Counted from the stretch's first letter, positions 8,845 to 15,360 are shown. The stretch is DNA of 55,404 nt from Endozoicomonas arenosclerae (GCF_001562015.1 NZ_LASA01000069.1:1-55404), one strand, 5' to 3'. Notes: generated from the sequence alone by a model not told the origin. Numbers and translations: made by a program.

Positions 8845-9377
8845 AGTTTTTTCACCAGATAGCAAGGGTTCCCTTTAGTGGCGGGAACGAAAGTAAACCC
8901 AGTGTCATGAGAAGTGTAGTAATCAATAAGCTTTTGATTCATGGGCTCAACGACTCGGAGGTAATCAGCACCAATCAAGCTGGCATAGGTTTCATAAGCC
9001 AATAAAGAAATCCGGAACATATCACTTGCAAACAGTGAGTTTTTGGGAGTGCGTTCAATAAAGTCCAAACGCATACTTGTTCCGTGATAAGTGGGTCTAC
9101 CCAGTGATAAAGAACACAGTCTACTGCCATGCCAAACAGACAAATCAAACGCTTTAGGGTATCGAAAGCAGTACTTTGAGGCGAACGTCCAGTCCCAATC
9201 AACCCTTCTTTCTGGCATATCCCGCCAAATCTTAAAGGCATTGAGAGCTCGGCTATCAACAGAAGACAAGTGAAGTTCTTTTTTTAATCTTCTGGGTAAC
9301 TCTTCGTGGGCAAGGGTTCTTGCTTGTTGACGGAAGACTTCATAACGGCTTTTTGCATCCATGTGTGTCGCAAGCAT
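8841..9377 (-). CDS. Unknown 178-residue protein, GNAT-fold-like C-terminus
   Basis: Start ATG at 9377 follows AAAGGAT. The N-terminal third is helical and basic (YEVFRQQARTLAHEELPRRLKKEL); the rest has alternating strands and ends with VEPMNQKLIDYYTSHDTGFTF, which resembles the last helix-strand of GNAT acetyltransferases (the N-x-K-L-I-x-Y-Y-x-x-x-G-F pattern). No clear acetyl-CoA loop is visible, so this is weak. It is coupled to the small gene at 8683-8844 and divergent from the RelBE-like pair. In satellites this position next to int often holds cargo such as anti-phage genes; that is inference. Confidence 0.6.
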   Translation of the reverse strand: MLATHMDAKSRYEVFRQQARTLAHEELPRRLKKELHLSSVDSRALNAFKIWRDMPERRVDWDWTFASKYCFRYPKAFDLSVWHGSRLCSLSLGRPTYHGTSMRLDFIERTPKNSLFASDMFRISLLAYETYASLIGADYLRVVEPMNQKLIDYYTSHDTGFTFVPATKGNPCYLVKKL

Positions 9378-9500
9378 TTACATCGATCCTTTGTTATTCT
9401 ATTTCCATACCGTACCGGATCATACCACTATCCAGCGGCTTGAGCCTGGCTTTGGCAAAGCTGGAATCACAAGCTGTTATTTGGGCAGGGAGACAGCAGC

Positions 9501-9695
9501 ATGCCAGCACAGTCAAAACCACAATATATAACCGACGATCAGGGCAACCGTGTTTCCGTGGTTCTTCCTGTGGATCAATATCAGGAACTGTTAGACGACC
9601 TTGAAGACCTGGCAACCGTAGCAGAACGCCGGGACGAAGAGACGGTATCCCATAACCAGGTTATCAAAGAGCTGAAAGCAGACGGCAAGCTATGA
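9501..9695 (+). CDS. RelB/Phd-type antitoxin
   Basis: A 64-residue protein. The N-terminal part (QYITDDQGNRVSVVLPVDQYQELLDDLEDL) is the short beta-strand plus helix of Phd/YefM/RelB-like antitoxins that bind the operator; the C-terminal acidic tail would wrap the toxin. GGGAG lies ahead of the ATG. Its stop overlaps the toxin start as ATGA, the usual coupling in these pairs. It probably represses its own promoter in the 9378-9500 gap, with help from the toxin. Confidence 0.85.
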   Translation: MPAQSKPQYITDDQGNRVSVVLPVDQYQELLDDLEDLATVAERRDEETVSHNQVIKELKADGKL

Positions 9696-9952
9696 GCCGT
9701 TATTCATTACGCTGGAAGCGTTCAGCCCTGAAAGAACTGAAGAAGCTGCCCAAGACTACCGTCGTTAAGCTGGTGGCCCTTGCTGAATCTCTGGAGCTTG
9801 AGCCTTTCCCCTCTGGCTGCAAGAAGCTGTCAGGCACAGAACATACTTACCGGGTAAGGTCTGGTGATTACCGGATCGTGTACCAGGTACAGAGCGGTCA
9901 GCTGATTATCGAAGTGGTGAAGGTAGGCCACCGAAAAGACGTCTACCGATAA
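9692..9952 (+). CDS. RelE/ParE-superfamily toxin
   Basis: An 86-residue basic protein with the RelE/ParE fold signature: YSLRWKRSALKELKKLPK at the start, FPSGCKKLSGTEHTYRVRSGDYRIVYQV in two adjacent stretches, and a C-terminal VVKVGHRKDVYR. The arginines of RVRSGDYRI and the final HRKDVY are typical of RelE-like mRNA interferases rather than ParE gyrase poisons. Length is normal. It forms a type II pair with the preceding antitoxin and may stabilise the satellite in the chromosome. Confidence 0.87.
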   Translation: MSRYSLRWKRSALKELKKLPKTTVVKLVALAESLELEPFPSGCKKLSGTEHTYRVRSGDYRIVYQVQSGQLIIEVVKVGHRKDVYR

Positions 9953-10068
9953 GAACAACACAGGCTTGAGTCTGTACTCGAATAGCCAGTCTAGGGCCGT
10001 ACACCTGAAAAGGCGGATAACCCACCCGCCCTGATTGGCTTGCTTTGGTGGGATTGCTAGGGGTAGTG

Positions 10069-10812
10069 ATGGTAGATAACATATACCTTCTGGATTCCTT
10101 GTCAGACGTTGATGATTTTGATGATGATTTTATAGTGGATTGGACATTAAGCTTTGACCCACTTGGTAGAGATTTGGCTGAACTGATCGAACAGTCTTCA
10201 AAGTTAGGGCTTGGACTTTTCGACTGGATAAGCAGAGAGGATGAGTTTACCGAGGACGAACTAAGAATCGCTCACTCTGCCCGTAAAAGATTAAGTGACA
10301 TAGAGTCATTACTTTCAGCTGAACAAGGCAATGTGGAAAACAGTTATATAGTTCTAGCATTAGCGCAAAAGGCATTAACTTCAGTTCTCTATGATTCAAA
10401 AGAATCACTATCACCTTCCGAGTATGATGCTCTTCTTTATTTAGGTCGTTGCTTAAAGAGGCTTAACCAAGGTATGGCGCCAGATGATGCCTTTAAGGTT
10501 AAAGTCGGTCGTGGAGGTGGAGGCAGACCAACCCAAAGCAAAATATTTAAAAGAAATCTCAAGAACTCCATGACTTTATTATGTGCTGTTTACGTTGCCA
10601 GACTGATGAAAAGAGGTAGCACGCTAGATGAAGCCTGCGAGTTGGTAGCCGAAAAGATCGATGAAGAGGTCAAAGAGAGCACAGTCAGAGATTGGTACAG
10701 AAAACACTGCAAAAATATTACGGCTGAATTTATAGACAGTGAAGAGAGTCGAGACCCTTGCTTCAAGGATATTGAGCTTATTCCGCCGGCAAAAATAGCC
10801 ATGGATGTTTAA
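10069..10812 (+). CDS. Unknown acidic protein of the satellite
   Basis: A 247-residue protein that I do not recognise. It starts at ATG 10069 after CTAGGGG and opens with a very acidic stretch (SDVDDFDDDFIVDW). A glycine-rich, basic junction (KVGRGGGGRPTQSK) near residue 155 precedes a C-terminal region that looks like a helix-turn-helix (LDEACELVAEKIDEEVKEST, then VRDWYRKHCKN), so DNA binding is plausible. It lies between the toxin-antitoxin pair and the AlpA-type regulator in the same direction. Confidence 0.6.
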   Translation: MVDNIYLLDSLSDVDDFDDDFIVDWTLSFDPLGRDLAELIEQSSKLGLGLFDWISREDEFTEDELRIAHSARKRLSDIESLLSAEQGNVENSYIVLALAQKALTSVLYDSKESLSPSEYDALLYLGRCLKRLNQGMAPDDAFKVKVGRGGGGRPTQSKIFKRNLKNSMTLLCAVYVARLMKRGSTLDEACELVAEKIDEEVKESTVRDWYRKHCKNITAEFIDSEESRDPCFKDIELIPPAKIAMDV

Positions 10813-10853
10813 AAGCTGATTTATCCATCTGACAGTTAATTGAGCTTGTCTTA

Positions 10854-10897
10854 GTCTGGTTTCCGTGGACACCCAAAGAACAACACGGAAATCAGAC
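10854..10897 (+). promoter_or_regulatory. 14-bp inverted repeat covering the alpA ribosome site
   Basis: GTCTGGTTTCCGTG (10854-10867) and CACGGAAATCAGAC (10884-10897) are complementary along 14 positions with one G-U pair, around a 16-base loop. The right arm contains the GGAAA ribosome site of alpA and ends one base before its ATG (10899). As RNA it would hide the site; as DNA it could be an operator. Confidence 0.65.
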
Positions 10898-10898
10898 C

Positions 10899-11099
10899 AT
10901 GACCGCACAAGCGCAAACCTATCTCACCCGCCAACAAGTGCTGACCCGCTACGGGATCGGCAACACCACCCTATACCGCTGGATGAATGACGACACTGTC
11001 AGCTTTCCCAAATCTGTACAGATGGGGCCGCGTTGTGTCCGTTGGGAGCTATCAACATTGGAAGCCTGGGAAGAACAGCGCAAGTCAGAAGCCGCTTAA
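10899..11099 (+). CDS. alpA: AlpA-family transcriptional regulator / excisionase
   Basis: A 66-residue protein with the AlpA (MerR-like winged helix) pattern: YLTRQQVLTRYGIGNTTLYRWM, then FPKSVQMGPRCVRWELSTLEAW and a short basic tail. In satellites such as P4-like elements and Gram-negative PICIs, AlpA activates element genes or acts as an excision factor. Here it heads the replication half of the element. A strong inverted repeat covers its ribosome site. Confidence 0.85.
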   Translation: MTAQAQTYLTRQQVLTRYGIGNTTLYRWMNDDTVSFPKSVQMGPRCVRWELSTLEAWEEQRKSEAA

Positions 11100-11170
11100 A
11101 GAAAGGAACACGCTACGGGCTGCCAGTCCCCCACCGGAAAGCCCGTAACGCATCACAAGGAAAGCTCATT

Positions 11171-11560
11171 ATGAAGCACCCCACCAAAATAGAAAACTGC
11201 CTGTACGCTTTTCTTGAAGCAGGTCCGGCAGGTTTACGACAGATTGAAGTGGCCAGCCCGAACCAGGGCTACCGATTTAAACAGCTGCCTGGCTGGTTCT
11301 GGAGTAGCTGCCTGAATACTGATGTTTCAAGACTGGGAAAACAGGGTATTCACATTGCCCGTGCGGCTGATCCATTCACCCGCAGTGATGGCGGGCAGGC
11401 TAACTTTTACCGCTACTGGATACCTACCCGCAAAGCTGCAGACCAGGCACTGACCCTGTTAAATCATTACCGGTTGAAGCGTGGCGCTGAATACTTGCCC
11501 GTGAACCAGGCGTTAATGCTGGTGGAGCAATTCCCGGTTAAGTCAGAAGGCAAATTTTAA
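11171..11560 (+). CDS. Unknown small satellite protein
   Basis: A 129-residue protein starting at ATG 11171 with AAGGAAAG upstream. The N-terminal part (KIENCLYAFLEAGPAGLRQIEVASP) suggests a winged-helix-like fold, and FYRYWIP near residue 80 suggests a closing strand, as in small DNA-binding proteins of satellites. It lies 70 bases after alpA in the same direction. A longer frame is open upstream to 11033, overlapping alpA, without a ribosome site. The function is not known. Confidence 0.6.
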   Translation: MKHPTKIENCLYAFLEAGPAGLRQIEVASPNQGYRFKQLPGWFWSSCLNTDVSRLGKQGIHIARAADPFTRSDGGQANFYRYWIPTRKAADQALTLLNHYRLKRGAEYLPVNQALMLVEQFPVKSEGKF

Positions 11561-11588
11561 AAACGGAAAATCCCATTATTAAGGCAGC

Positions 11589-11608
11589 TAAGCGGGAAAT
11601 CCCGCTTT
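11589..11608 (+). terminator. Possible short terminator hairpin
   Basis: AGCGGGAAATCCCGCT forms a 6-7-bp stem with a tiny loop followed by TT; it sits 30 bases after the stop of the 129-residue gene. The T-run is very short, so termination may be weak. Confidence 0.35.
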
Positions 11609-11647
11609 GGGCAAGTGTGCCATCCAGCGCAAAGTGAAGACCAGGCC

Positions 11648-12259
11648 ATGAAGAAAAACAAACTCAGCCAACCTGTAGAGCAACCCTATGAAGGGCACAA
11701 AGAAGGGCAAAAGGGAAGCCAGACACGGCAACGCTACCAGCATTATGAACAACAGTCAGAGCAACAGTATGGACAACATGTCCAGACCCTCTATGACAAT
11801 CACCCATTGTCAGCTCTGAAAAGGTGCGGTACTGTATCGACAGTTACAGCAAAATCTGTAACCCGGATTGAGACCCGGTATTTATTAGAGGCGTACAGCC
11901 GCTTAATGCGGTTTTTTTGTACCGATTCCGCATACCTGCCCGTTTTAATGACAGGGCTGGTGGGGCTACCTTCGGGTAGGCCGGTTTCCTCTAATACCGG
12001 TAGTCTCAACCCTTCCAGTCCTGTCACCAAATCAAGATTGAGACCTTGGGTGACAGGCTCCACAATTAGAGGAGGCCACCCTATGGCTATCACCTGTCGT
12101 CTTGCCTTACTGAAAGGCAACTCAAGCCGTCTTTGTAACCGTCGTGTACGTGGTTACATTTTCCTGTCGTTCAATTCCCACGAGCAAGCCCGGAAAGAAG
12201 CCAGCAGGCTTAATGCCGTCGTGTGTGGCTGGCAGCCAGCAGGGAGGGTAAGCGCATGA
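11648..12259 (+). CDS. Ash/Icd-like satellite reading frame (internal start at 12083)
   Basis: The open frame is 203 codons from ATG 11648. The last 58 codons, from ATG 12083, have a strong AGAGGAGG site seven bases upstream and a basic C-terminus ending with an ARKEAS...GWQPAGRVSA pattern. That resembles the Icd-like/Ash proteins (host cell division inhibitor-like) of P1 and P4-type elements. The upstream part runs through a promoter, a terminator hairpin and an RNA region with complementary segments, so it may not be translated. In P1 and P7, icd is controlled by C4 antisense RNA. The frame ends with ATGA overlapping the next gene. Confidence 0.5.
   Translation: MKKNKLSQPVEQPYEGHKEGQKGSQTRQRYQHYEQQSEQQYGQHVQTLYDNHPLSALKRCGTVSTVTAKSVTRIETRYLLEAYSRLMRFFCTDSAYLPVLMTGLVGLPSGRPVSSNTGSLNPSSPVTKSRLRPWVTGSTIRGGHPMAITCRLALLKGNSSRLCNRRVRGYIFLSFNSHEQARKEASRLNAVVCGWQPAGRVSA
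11795..11835 (+). promoter_or_regulatory. Promoter with overlapping operator, satellite immunity region
   Basis: TTGTCA (11807-11812), 17 bases, TACTGT (11830-11835) is a fair sigma-70 promoter. A perfect inverted repeat GACAAT-CACCC-ATTGTC (11795-11811) overlaps the -35 box, and a second palindrome GGACA-ACA-TGTCC lies at 11771-11783. Transcription would start near 11842, just before the RNA segments described next. Confidence 0.55.
11842..12035 (+). ncRNA. P4 CI/C4-like antisense RNA region
   Basis: Three related segments occur in a row. Segment A (11867-11891) and segment C (12036-12045 plus 12065-12072) both contain TTGAGAC ... ATTAGAGG. Segment B (11988-12010), CCTCTAAT-ACCGG-TAGTCTCAAC, is complementary to both. 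C includes the ribosome site for ATG 12083. A hairpin with a TTCG loop lies at 11963-11981. This is the logic of P1/P7 C4 and P4 CI RNA: B pairs with A in the leader or with C at the ribosome site. The exact ends of the mature RNA are not known. Confidence 0.6.
11899..11918 (+). terminator. Terminator inside the immunity leader
   Basis: CCGC-TTAAT-GCGG followed by seven T. It lies directly after segment A of the antisense region, so pairing of A could decide whether transcription stops here, as in the P4 leader. Confidence 0.7.
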
Positions 12260-12720
12260 GCAAAGATCAATTTAAAGCCCTGAGTGATTACAGTCATCCG
12301 GCTTATGGTATGGCTCGCATACTGTCTGATGAATTGGTCTCTATCGATTGTGGCATGGAGCCAAGGCTCAACAGTACTGAACTGGCCAGTATCGCGGCTG
12401 CCCTCAAAGGTTGCTGTGAGAATATAGACAGGATTGCCGGAGATCTGGAAGAACAGGAAGCACCCGGCAAACCACTGTCAGAACCACCCGCCAAAACATC
12501 CCCGAAAACTCTGCTGGCCAAAGATCTGGATGAACAGAGCACCCCCGCTGAAGGTCTGGCGGAAATACTGTTTAACGGGCTGGTGAGCATCGAGGCAGAC
12601 AAAGAACCCACCACCCGGCTATCAGACTTAATTCAACTGGCGGACTCCCTGAGGATCCATTGTCATTCTCTCTCGTTTCTGGCCAGCAAGCTTTTTAATG
12701 CCCTGGAAGGTGAACCATGA
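12256..12720 (+). CDS. Satellite protein with two copies of a ~50-residue module
   Basis: A 154-residue protein starting at ATG 12256 (GGGAGGG upstream, ATGA overlap with the previous frame). It contains two similar helical modules, one opening GMARILSDELVSIDCGMEP near residue 17 and one opening GLAEILFNGLVSIEADKEP near 95, joined by a linker rich in Pro, Glu and Lys. Each module ends with a helix containing C and an I/L-rich heptad pattern. The next gene is a third, single module. The family was not recognised; a small dimerising protein is likely. Confidence 0.6.
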   Translation: MSKDQFKALSDYSHPAYGMARILSDELVSIDCGMEPRLNSTELASIAAALKGCCENIDRIAGDLEEQEAPGKPLSEPPAKTSPKTLLAKDLDEQSTPAEGLAEILFNGLVSIEADKEPTTRLSDLIQLADSLRIHCHSLSFLASKLFNALEGEP

Positions 12721-12968
12721 GCCGGCCAAACAATCAGCTGGGATTTATCGTGGCCGATCTCGACCGGCATGTTATCCCGTCAGCAGGTTTGGCAGAGCTG
12801 CTATACAACTGCCTGGCAGATATGGAAGCCAACCGGGAAAGTTCAAGGCTGACCCTTACAGAGTTAGTATACCTGGCTGACTCATTGAGAGCGCACTGTC
12901 TGGAAACCTCAGTCCATATGGACGCGCTCAAGAGCAAGTTAGAGAGAAAAGAACGCAATGACAGATAA
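12717..12968 (+). CDS. Single-module paralogue of the preceding protein
   Basis: An 83-residue protein whose GLAELLYNCLADMEANRES and ELVYLADSLRAHC segments align with the modules of the preceding gene. Start ATG overlaps the previous stop as ATGA (12717-12720), and its own stop overlaps the replication gene by 11 bases, so this is one tightly coupled operon. Confidence 0.6.
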   Translation: MSRPNNQLGFIVADLDRHVIPSAGLAELLYNCLADMEANRESSRLTLTELVYLADSLRAHCLETSVHMDALKSKLERKERNDR

Positions 12969-14076
12969 CGATAAAGCGTCTGAAGCTGGTGGACAGGCAC
13001 ACCCCGCCAATCAAAAGAGGTTTACCGGGGTATGGATACCCGCCTTTCTCTATGAGTATGAAGCCCTGTCATCGGCTGACCGTGAAACCCTGGCCATTAT
13101 CAAAACCCTGTCCGAGTCTGGAAAGGGGTTTGTGTCAGTCTCCTATGTGGCTGAAGTTCGTAATGTGGCGAGAGAGCAGCAAAGTCGGCTTGTTACAAAA
13201 TTAGAACAGTTAGGTCTGGTTGAAAGGCTGTCGAGAGGGAAAGGCAGGCCCCAGCAGATTCGGTTAGTTAACAGCCCTGATGATGGTGAGCATGACAAAT
13301 TGACCTCACGTCAGAATGACCATACCCCCTGTGATGAAAACATCACACCTACCTGTGATGAAAGCATCACACCTACCTGTGATGAAAGCATCACACCTAC
13401 CTGTGATGAAAGCATCACACCCCCCTGTGATGAAAACATCACACCCCCCTGTGATGAAAACATCACACCCCCTGTGATGAAAACATCACACGATAATAAA
13501 GAGATAATAAAGGATAATAATAAAAGAGATAATAAAGAGTGCGCGGCGAACGCCGCTCCAGAATATGCTGGAGTGCCTGAAGGCACCACTCACATAAAAA
13601 ACACTCGACTGAATGAGTTTATTGAATGCTGGCGAATGGTTGCCGAGTCTGGACGATGGTCTGTGAAGATTGCCCACACCGAAAATCACACCATTGAATA
13701 CTTTGGACCCGCTATTCAGAAAAGACTTTCGGCGTTGCTGGCGGATTGTGAGCCAAAGCAGTTAATCATGGCAATGGATAAAGCCGTAAAGCAGGCGATA
13801 ACCATGACTCACTGGGATATTGAACATCCTGAACACGCTTTCGGTATTGCCTGGCATCTTGACGTGTTAGACGGTGACAACGCTCATAGCTGTCAACAGA
13901 GGGTAGAATCTGTAAGTGAAGTCTTACCAAGGCCAACACTGAAAGAAGAGCTTAGAGCGCGTCAGAGGCTGCTTACCCCTTCACAGAATCAGGTAACCCC
14001 TGATCAACTGGCCAGCTTGGTAAAACGCAAACGGCAGGAGATAGGGATCGGGGCTCATGAAAAAAGTGAAACTTGA
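12958..14076 (+). CDS. Replication initiator, winged-helix, lambda O-like, with internal origin
   Basis: A 372-residue protein. Residues 20-105 form a winged-helix DNA-binding domain (FTGVWIPAFLYEYEALSSAD, REQQSRLVTKLEQLGLVERL, then GRPQQIRLV). Residues about 120-180 are a low-complexity repeat (CDESITPT type) that is simply the translation of the iteron array. The C-terminal half (about 215-372) is helical and may bind a helicase loader. The design is that of lambda O: initiator with the origin inside its own gene. The last iteron is one base shorter, so the repeat is read in a new frame (PPVMKTSHDN), which suggests that the DNA, not the peptide, is selected. Confidence 0.75.
   Translation: MTDNDKASEAGGQAHPANQKRFTGVWIPAFLYEYEALSSADRETLAIIKTLSESGKGFVSVSYVAEVRNVAREQQSRLVTKLEQLGLVERLSRGKGRPQQIRLVNSPDDGEHDKLTSRQNDHTPCDENITPTCDESITPTCDESITPTCDESITPPCDENITPPCDENITPPVMKTSHDNKEIIKDNNKRDNKECAANAAPEYAGVPEGTTHIKNTRLNEFIECWRMVAESGRWSVKIAHTENHTIEYFGPAIQKRLSALLADCEPKQLIMAMDKAVKQAITMTHWDIEHPEHAFGIAWHLDVLDGDNAHSCQQRVESVSEVLPRPTLKEELRARQRLLTPSQNQVTPDQLASLVKRKRQEIGIGAHEKSET
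13330..13490. repeat. Seven palindromic iterons (replication origin)
   Basis: The 18-base unit TGTGATGAAARCATCACA starts at 13330, 13354, 13378, 13402, 13426, 13450 and 13473; spacing is 24 bases except the last (23). Each unit is a perfect 7-4-7 inverted repeat. It is followed by AT-rich DNA. The array lies inside the initiator gene, as in lambda. Confidence 0.85.
13491..13543. other. AT-rich unwinding element next to the iterons
   Basis: Made of repeated GATAATAAA-type units with almost no C; it directly follows the last iteron. This is the expected place and composition of the DNA unwinding element of an iteron origin. Confidence 0.65.
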
Positions 14077-14296
14077 GGTCTACCAGTGTGCTCGAGACTA
14101 CGACATACGGCAGAGCATCCCCGGTGATATGAGTACTGATGAGGCGTTGTACTGGTGGGCATTGATCCAGCAGCATGCAGATAAGAAAGCCCGGGCGAAC
14201 CGTAGACAGTGGCAGGTTGTTCAGGGCAGTAAGCCTGTTAAACAGCCTTTCACGGCTGAAATACAGGCCGATGGCCAGATGTGCTGGTTATTCTGA
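14057..14296 (+). CDS. Unknown small satellite protein
   Basis: A 79-residue protein overlapping the 3' end of the replication gene by 20 bases in another frame, so it is the last gene of that operon. It begins MKKVKLEVYQCARDYDIRQ and ends with a short strand-like QMCWLF. Features include DEALYWWALIQQHADKKARANRR, a basic helix in two parts. No family was recognised; the place after an O-like gene suggests a replication accessory role, such as a P-like loader, but it is much too short to be lambda P. Confidence 0.5.
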   Translation: MKKVKLEVYQCARDYDIRQSIPGDMSTDEALYWWALIQQHADKKARANRRQWQVVQGSKPVKQPFTAEIQADGQMCWLF

Positions 14297-14452
14297 ATAA
14301 AGCCTGAGCTGTGAAGCAATAGCGCTGATTGTCTTGTATAGTTATCAGTGTTCCCGCTCTGCTTAGGTATCGGGCTTTCGAGACTACATTAAGGTACGTC
14401 CGGTGTAGCCAGTCTTGAAAAGGGCGATAACAAGCCATTCAAGACTGCTGAT
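14297..14452 (+). other. Structured non-coding segment after the replication operon
   Basis: Contains the inverted repeat CAGTCTTGAA (14410-14419) / TTCAAGACTG (14438-14447). The text TAGCCAGTCT ... TGAAAAG..CGATAAC resembles 9983-10020 ahead of the 10069 gene. It could be a 3' UTR or a small RNA ending at the terminator at 14453-14484. No gene seen. Confidence 0.35.
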
Positions 14453-14484
14453 AAAAGGCTCTATCTTCGGATTGAGCCTTTTTT
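14453..14484 (+). terminator. Intrinsic terminator of the replication operon
   Basis: AAAAGGCTC - 12-base loop - GAGCCTTTTTT. A classical rho-independent terminator; it separates the replication operon from the cos-terS region. Confidence 0.85.
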
Positions 14485-14692
14485 GTGTCTGGGTCCTTTC
14501 CAGATCTTCAACCATGCGGGTAGGCTGACGCGCGAAATCTCACTAAATATGAAACTTTCCTTAGGGTTGGTTGTTGTTTAGTTGTCAAAGCTAACCGTCT
14601 GACCTGCCAAAACTTTCCTGATTCGATATAACAACCTGGCTAACTGATCTAGCGGTCGACACAAACTATGCAGATCCACACAGTTTACTGAT
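14485..14692. other. Non-coding stretch left of cos
   Basis: About 200 bases without a gene. The only thing noticed is GGGTCCTTTCC at 14491-14501, which equals the core of lambda cosQ as I remember it, but too far (about 220 bases) from the cosN candidate. Confidence 0.3.
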
Positions 14693-14738
14693 GGGACCCT
14701 GACCCGTTTACAAGCTCCACGGGGAGGCGGACTCGCGG
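14693..14738. promoter_or_regulatory. Lambda-like cos site (cosQ-like plus cosN)
   Basis: ACG-GGGAGGCGGACT-CGCGG (14719-14738) aligns without gaps to the lambda cosN text ACG-GGGCGGCGACCT-CGCGG, remembered from the lambda genome, with three differences in 20. The inferred 12-base cohesive end is 14722-14733. A cosQ-like GGGACCCTGACCCG starts at 14693, 26 bases before the ACG; in lambda the distance is 27. AATTTTCGG follows at 14748, like AATTTTCCGG in lambda. terS starts about 95 bases further. Confidence 0.7.
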
Positions 14739-14829
14739 TGTTTGGTTAATTTTCGGTATAGTATGGTTGCCACCACCAGCGCAAACAAACCCGCATGGTT
14801 ACTGCATAAACAACTGGAAACACTGCAAA

Positions 14830-15360
14830 ATGGACAACGAGAAAAGGATTCCTCAGGAATGGAATATTACCCAGCTGGCAGAAGCATTTAGCTCCACCCG
14901 CCCAACAGTCAGAAAGCGGTTAAAGAGTGCTGGTTTTTTACCAGTGGGCTGTATAGCTGGAGTACCTGTTTACCTGATGGCAGACGCAGCCAGAGCCATG
15001 TATCAACCTGCCGAATTTAAAACCGGGGCTGTCTTTGGTTATTATGATTCACCCCAGCAGATGTCGCCCAGGGATCGTAAAGACTGGTTCGACTCTGAGC
15101 GTTCAAGAATGGCCGCAGAAAAGCACGCCAAAAACCTTGTACCTGCTGAAGGTGTTAGGCAGGGGTACGCTGATTATTACCGGGCAATAGTGCCGCCTTT
15201 GGACAGTCTTGTAGATGCCCTGAAAGAAATAGGGCTAACCGGTAAGGCTATCGAGCTTTCACAGAAGCAGGTAGACGCGATTAAAGAGCAGATGTATCTG
15301 ACTGCCATCAAAGCAGGAGCTGAGTTAGATTCTGAAGAAGACTACCGGGAGGACTCTTAA
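14830..15360 (+). CDS. Small terminase subunit (DUF1441 / Nu1-like)
   Basis: A 176-residue protein from ATG 14830 (GGAAA nine bases upstream). The N-terminus is a winged helix of the Nu1/TerS type (WNITQLAEAFSSTRPTVRKR, then GVPVYLMADAARAM), which binds cos DNA. The C-terminal half is helical (RMAAEKHAKNLVPAEGVRQG ... DYYRAIVPPLDSL) and acidic at its end, suitable for oligomerisation and contact with a large subunit. No large terminase follows. In satellites a private TerS directs the helper's large terminase to the satellite cos; the adjacent cos candidate supports this. Confidence 0.8.
   Translation: MDNEKRIPQEWNITQLAEAFSSTRPTVRKRLKSAGFLPVGCIAGVPVYLMADAARAMYQPAEFKTGAVFGYYDSPQQMSPRDRKDWFDSERSRMAAEKHAKNLVPAEGVRQGYADYYRAIVPPLDSLVDALKEIGLTGKAIELSQKQVDAIKEQMYLTAIKAGAELDSEEDYREDS

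Noticed and set aside
11615-12082. Upstream part of the 11648-12259 frame as a separate gene
   Set aside because: It runs across a promoter, a terminator and the paired RNA segments, and has only a weak ribosome site; kept only as a possible extension.
13330-13490. Regular short repeats that look like a CRISPR array
   Set aside because: The gaps between repeats are only 5-6 bases and almost identical, each repeat is a palindrome, and the array is inside a coding gene with no cas genes; it is an iteron array.
14491-14501. GGGTCCTTTCC as the true cosQ
   Set aside because: It matches the remembered lambda cosQ core exactly but lies about 220 bases from cosN, whereas the GGGACC text at 14693 has the correct spacing; probably chance, noted in case cos extends further.
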